From NCBI GenBank assembly GCA_963942565.1, contig OZ012684.1:94809063-94873062 (forward strand): DNA of 64,000 nt, given 5' to 3'. Below the pieces are notes generated by a model, which did no database searches, was not told the origin of the DNA, and saw only the letters and a list, made by a program, of their open reading frames with translations. Within the stretch, counting starts at the first letter, position 1. Each line of letters opens with the position of its first letter. The translations under genes and the position numbers were made by a program. Shown one piece after another: positions 56,054 through 64,000 of the stretch. This DNA is from Maea johnstoni (Eukaryota > Annelida > Polychaeta > Spionida > Magelonidae).

Positions 56054-56599
56054 GCATTTTACCAGCTTAGTATAAATAAATCTTAAAATATATGACTTAT
56101 ATATAGTTAGATCAAATAAAATGTTTTCTTATCAATAATTATAGATATTTCATTGAACTCCATGTCTTAGAGTCGGCTGAAGTAGAGTCCTGAAGTAGGT
56201 CACTGATTGTGGATCTCTCACATTCTATCCGGGTACCAGCCTTGGGCTGCCCTGACCAATCAGCCTGAGATCACATGACAGAGCCTCTTTTTGGAGCGGT
56301 TTCAATGTTGCCATGTGTGCCTGTGCTCAGTGTGCTCTGTTGGAGAGAGAATGCGACAGGAGCCTGACACTCAGAGTCCCCCTCAACTCCTCACAACTAA
56401 CTACTTCAAAAAGAGGGCCGTGGGAACCATAAGCCAAGCCAACTACCATGGAGTTAGAAAACTAAACTTCATCAGTGAAATCATGATATCGTGGATAACG
56501 GGCAAGGTTCATACTTCAAGTGGAGGTTGGCCATTAATGTGATGGGTAGTCACTCTATCGCTGCGCACAGCAGTACTGAACCATCTGTCCTGCAGCCCC
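56051..56599. other. Intergenic, no gene seen
   Basis: An 83-codon Cys-rich frame at 56291-56542 is unrecognised. Confidence 0.35.
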
Positions 56600-56690
56600 A
56601 ACGTTATCTCTCCGTTCCACGATTTGAACCCAACTCTCGCGAGACTTCCGGGGCAAGTCGGTCGACCGCCATGCCCACTAGGAAACAGGT
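56600..56690 (-). repeat. tRNA-derived sequence, probable SINE head
   Basis: On -, TAGTGGGCATGGCGGTCGAC resembles a pol III A-box region. GACTT..AAGTC forms a five-base anticodon-like stem, CTCGCGAG resembles a long variable arm (Leu/Ser type), and GGGTTCAAATC is a B box. The acceptor and T stems do not pair well and the presumed anticodon loop lacks the usual T, so it is not a working tRNA gene. A decayed tRNA-derived SINE or tRNA pseudogene fits best. Confidence 0.5.
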
Positions 56691-58341
<1,651 letters not shown>

Positions 58342-58363
58342 AATGTATGTATGTATGTATGTA
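58342..58363. repeat. (ATGT)n microsatellite
   Basis: Five tetranucleotide units immediately left of the inverted-repeat element. Confidence 0.85.
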
Positions 58364-59715
58364 CACTGTAAGAGGGATCGGTAAAGGTTCAACTAGTTTG
58401 GAGTTTCATTGATCTGAAAATGATGAACCTTTGTCTAATTTGGGTGAACATTGCATTTATTAGTTATTACTAGGTGAACATCTTCCCAAATATTTTTCAT
58501 TGATAAATGATTACCCGCTTGAAATGTTAAGGTTCACCTCAATCAGAGAACCTTCAAAATCTTTCAGTGAACCTCAACTCTTTAAGTTAAGGTTTACCCA
58601 TTCCAGTAAACGTTTACTGGAGAATTCGATATTTGAAACTTCCTGTCGCCCACACCAACCAAAGACCACATGTTCATGGTGATGACCTCAGACAAAAGAA
58701 TTACACTTAGCAGTGACCCAGATAACACATTTAAGTTACCAAGTTGTGGTGGGCAGTTTGAGGTTGGATTGTTAGGGCTGAACTGAGAAGTTTTAGAGAC
58801 ACTATGCAGGAATATGGCCTCTGTTTTTATACACATCTTCGACAGTAAGTGACTAATGTTGTTTGTAACATTATAATTGTATTGTATTGTTTATTTGCCA
58901 CATCATAAGATATGAAAGTACAATTACAAATATATAAAGAATGAAAAAAGACAAGGAGTGCAAAAACCTATGACTCCATTAGCACCGGCCCCACACGGGG
59001 GAAAACACATAACTTAGTAGCTGACCCCTTAAGGTGGAAAAACCACCAATTCTTTACAATTATACTTGGTGTGTTCTTCCGACGTATAGAACATGCACTG
59101 CCATGAGTTAGTACACTTAACCACGCTTCAGCATTCGCTTAGAAGGATTTTATGGTGTAGAGATATAATCTTAAAATCTCGCACAATTAAAGTGAATTCA
59201 TATCCATAGCATGTTCCAGTGTCTAAACGTAAAAACAGGAGTCCAAACCCAGCAACACCATTTCGTAATAAAGGATAAGAGGAAGATAGAGAAGAAGAAA
59301 ACATGCAGGAAAAGAACTGTATAAGCCATGTTTAGACAACAAAGAATAAACATATTGATAACTGGACTCCGGTGGAATTTTTATTGTAGATGTATGTTTT
59401 ATGTACCTCGATATTAGTATGTACTTAGATAAATAAAAACATTTCATCTAAGGTATGTTGTAAAGGTCATGCATCAAAATAATGAACCTTCCCCCCAAAA
59501 TAAATGTTAACCCCATCCGATATTATCAGGTTACATCTAAACCTAGGCAGAAAAAGGTTTACCCACTGCACACAAGTAATGGTATACCTGCACTGCCATT
59601 GAAGTCGGAAATGTTAACCTGGTACACATATGTCTGGGTTAAAGTTTACCCAAATCAGGTGCAGCTCAGTTGCACCCAAATAGGGTAAACGTTTACATAA
59701 TATTTTTACAGTGTA
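58362..59715. mobile_element. Candidate non-autonomous TIR element
   Basis: Left end TACACTGTAA and right end TTACAGTGTA are inverted repeats, with TA as a possible target duplication. Both end regions (58362-58620 and 59485-59715) are filled with about a dozen imperfect GGTTTACC/GGTGAAC motifs in both orientations, as in transposase-binding subterminal repeats. No transposase frame. A LINE tail lies inside. Superfamily not assigned. Confidence 0.45.
58876..59055 (-). mobile_element. LINE 3' tail nested in the TIR element
   Basis: On -, the segment ends GTGGCAAATAAACAATACAA followed by TACAAT, the LINE tail form seen elsewhere here. The upstream part, GGGGCCGGTGCTAATGGAGT, looks like a CR1/L2 3' UTR. 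No coding remains and the right edge is approximate. Confidence 0.5.
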
Positions 59716-61774
<2,059 letters not shown>

Positions 61775-62015
61775 TGCCATTTGGTTCACATTTTCTAGAA
61801 TCTATTGCAGGAGTTTCGTTTACAAACACTTTGCTGCTATTATTATATTTAAGTACCGGCCATCCAGCCCATACTACTAATGCTAAGAGTAAGCAAAGGG
61901 TACACGGGACAAACAAGCAACTTGATCCGTGTTGCCTGCGAACAGCAGTATTGCGAGACAACGACGAATGTGCAACACATTGTATGTTTACCGGTCTACC
62001 GGAAAGACACCAATC
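61775..62015 (-). CDS. Candidate exon with a transmembrane segment
   Basis: Open on - from about 62015 to a consensus 5' splice site (GTAAGT at 61774-61769). It encodes VRRQHGSSCLFVPCTLCLLL then ALVVWAGWPVLKYNNSSKVF and VNETPAIDSRKCEPNG. A short basic N-side, a roughly 20-residue hydrophobic segment and two N-glycosylation sequons (NNSS, NET) after it fit a type II membrane protein, such as a Golgi enzyme. No in-frame ATG is present, so the start would lie in an upstream exon; AGACAG near 62015 could be the 3' splice site. No family match; the next exon was not found. Confidence 0.3.
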
Positions 62016-62298
62016 TGTCTACAAAAGCCTACACTTCTAGTTCACTTCCGAAAATGAATTTCACTTCAGGATTTCCTCAGAATAAGTGAGCAGGTAAACT
62101 GGCACCAAGAGGTGGCAGCAGTAGCTGATGTTCTGTTTGTCCAACTTAATCTCTTTTCATACAGTAAATAGCATATTTAGATATTTAGTGATCATGTGGA
62201 ACGTTCCTTACAGCGAACCTATCAAGAACGTTTCTATTATGCTTTACTGTAATGCAGATGGGGCTTGGTCAGCCTGGTCAGCCAGCCATGGCTAAAAC

Positions 62299-62503
62299 CA
62301 TCATCAGCTAGTACAACACTCCCTGCAACAGACAGTATAGCACTGGACTCAGTATGAGAAGGAACTCTCCTTATCTTATACCTGTCCTGATATTCCCATC
62401 CACCATCAGCTAGTACATCACTCCCTGCAACAGACAGTATAGCACTGGACTTGGTATGAGAAGGAACTCTCCATATCTTATACCTGTCATGCTATCCCCA
62501 TCC
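62299..62503. repeat. Tandem duplication, two units of about 103 bp
   Basis: ACCATCAGCTAGTACATCAC-type starts, ACAGACAGTATAGCACTGGA in both, TATACCTGTC.TG at the end; about six differences. Confidence 0.9.
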
Positions 62504-62610
62504 GGTGTTGGCTCGATTTTGGGCATTTCAGCACTTCTGCTTTAATAAGTATTAGTTATAAATACACACCTGCAAAACGGTGTCCTTATCTAAAATAACT
62601 GGCTACCTCA

Positions 62611-62648
62611 ATATATATATATAGATATAGATATAGATATAGATATAT
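62611..62648. repeat. (ATAG/AT) microsatellite
   Basis: AT units then four AGATAT units. Confidence 0.9.
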
Positions 62649-62699
62649 GTTAAGCAATTAAAGTTTATGAATGCGTGAACTTTGTGGATAAAAAACATA

Positions 62700-62900
62700 G
62701 TGGTAACCTTCATTATCATCAGGTCCACTCTGATTCTAGCAGCTGATTGGTCAACTTACTGGACTGAATATGTTAACAATTGGCAATGTTAGGAGTCCAA
62801 TACTATTCCTGTATTGGGATCCTAGCATTGCTTTTCCCAACGTTCTTTGTTAGCGGTAATACCATAGCAACAGAGAGATTTCAAAATGACGGCCACTGCT
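62700..62900 (+). repeat. Dispersed repeat, copy 2
   Basis: Shares AGCTGATTGGTC, TGTATTGGGATCCTA and TTTGTTAGC..AGCAACA blocks with 20060-20249 read on -. Confidence 0.4.
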
Positions 62901-64000
62901 AGAAATTGTTTTACACGTTTAAAACTCTATATGCGCAATATAATCAGCTGGCTTGGTGTTAATCTGGAAAATAAGATGAGAGGAAGTAACGAATATGGAT
63001 GTAGGTATGTAACTCGCGTCATCATGTGAGAAATCTCGACAGGAGTCTGACGAATCATGTTTTCGCTGATCTCCACTGCAAGAACCTTGAACTATGAACT
63101 TGTTGTGCTTATGGTAATTCAAAAGTAATTTAGGGGGGGGAGGGAGCTGATGCTAGATTTGTTATCATTGTTGTGAAAGAGGTACACTGCCAATGTACAC
63201 AGCCAATAGAGTACTTGGCCTTACGGCCCCATGCAATATTGCTACCTTCTCGCAGACATTTTGCCGTATACCATTTTCACAACAAGGATAATTATTAATA
63301 TCGTATGATGGACACATGTCTCCCGGCCGTTCAGGACCCATATTCTCAGATTCTGCGAAATTAATCATAAATTGTTTGAGATCATATTTCGGTATTAGTA
63401 AATACACTGCGTAATAAGCGGTGCGGATTTCGTTCTGCTGACGCTGGGGAATAGTTGGGACAGATAAAGTGCGCTGGGAAATGGATCCATATCACTTTTT
63501 TATCTCCATCACTCAACAAGTTGGAATCTAGCTCATATCGTGGCAGCTTTAGTTTGTTCAAGCAGCAGCAAATGTTGTTTGTAGTGTGAGTGGCTTTGTT
63601 TTAGGAAGAAGCGTGTGTTATTCTTCTCCACTGTGAGAGATCATACCTTACAGCTGAGTAAGGCACAGTTGGTTGTAAAGAAAACAACCAAGACATCTGT
63701 TAACGCGAGTTGAGACATCTGAATGGCAGCCATATTGGATGTGACCCGTGATTCTCGTTTACTTCACGCGTGACTTCATTGATACCAAGTAATTATGCGT
63801 GGTTGAGGTTAGAAAAACACTTGAACCTAGACACGGAGCTTCACACAGCACTGTGCTTTTTGTGAAAACAGTTTAGCAGGGCGAATTTCGTTCTTATTTG
63901 GATACCTAAATACACTGTATCACCGCGTAGTCTGCATTGTGAACAACAGATAAGCTAGCTTTTCATGGAGTACTGTACACAAATACAGAAAAATATGCCA
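62901..64000. other. Intergenic, no gene seen
   Basis: Short - frames at 62919-63122 and 63165-63407 are unrecognised. CCAATATGGCTGCC on - at about 63727-63740 is a weak YY1-like motif. Confidence 0.4.

Overview
The window looks like gene-poor nuclear DNA from an animal, most likely a marine invertebrate. The supports are a THAP zinc-finger reading frame, a fragment resembling the P2X7-receptor C-terminal domain, non-LTR retrotransposon (LINE) remnants of the CR1/L2-like and I/Nimb-like types, splice-type signals around short open frames, and about fifteen long (AT)n tracts with several minisatellites. There is no operon-like packing, no rRNA, no CRISPR array and no convincing virus-derived element. 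The species cannot be fixed from sequence alone.

Layout. 0.5-2.3 kb holds the best protein signals: a short P2X7-like frame on + and a THAP frame on - with a good TATA box upstream. 5.3-8.4 kb is tandem-repeat DNA: (AT)n, (TATG)n, trinucleotide tracts, a roughly 21-bp minisatellite split by a LINE tail, and a decayed array with GGAA cores about every 35 bp. 11.1-12.4 kb (-) holds short exon-like frames of unknown family. 14.5-16.7 kb is a 5'-truncated CR1/L2-like LINE with an internal deletion; 17.7-18.5 kb (-) and 23.3-23.85 kb (+) hold the 3' ends of two other LINEs. 30.3-32.4 kb is a 56-bp minisatellite of about 37 copies. 34.7-36.8 kb is a large inverted repeat built around (CT)n and (AT)n. 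47.5-50.95 kb carries a foldback hairpin, three unrelated minisatellites that each show higher-order structure, and a perfect 25-bp-arm palindrome. 54.0 kb and 61.8 kb hold single candidate exons. 58.4-59.7 kb looks like a non-autonomous terminal-inverted-repeat element with a LINE tail inside it.

No complete intact host gene can be shown. The supported proteins are isolated exons or relics, so no pathway can be proposed. The most informative content is repeat biology: higher-order minisatellites, LINE tails sitting inside tandem repeats, and hairpin-forming DNA. Many of the longest open frames (poly Tyr-Ile, Ser, Val, Leu) are translations of microsatellites and are not annotated as genes.
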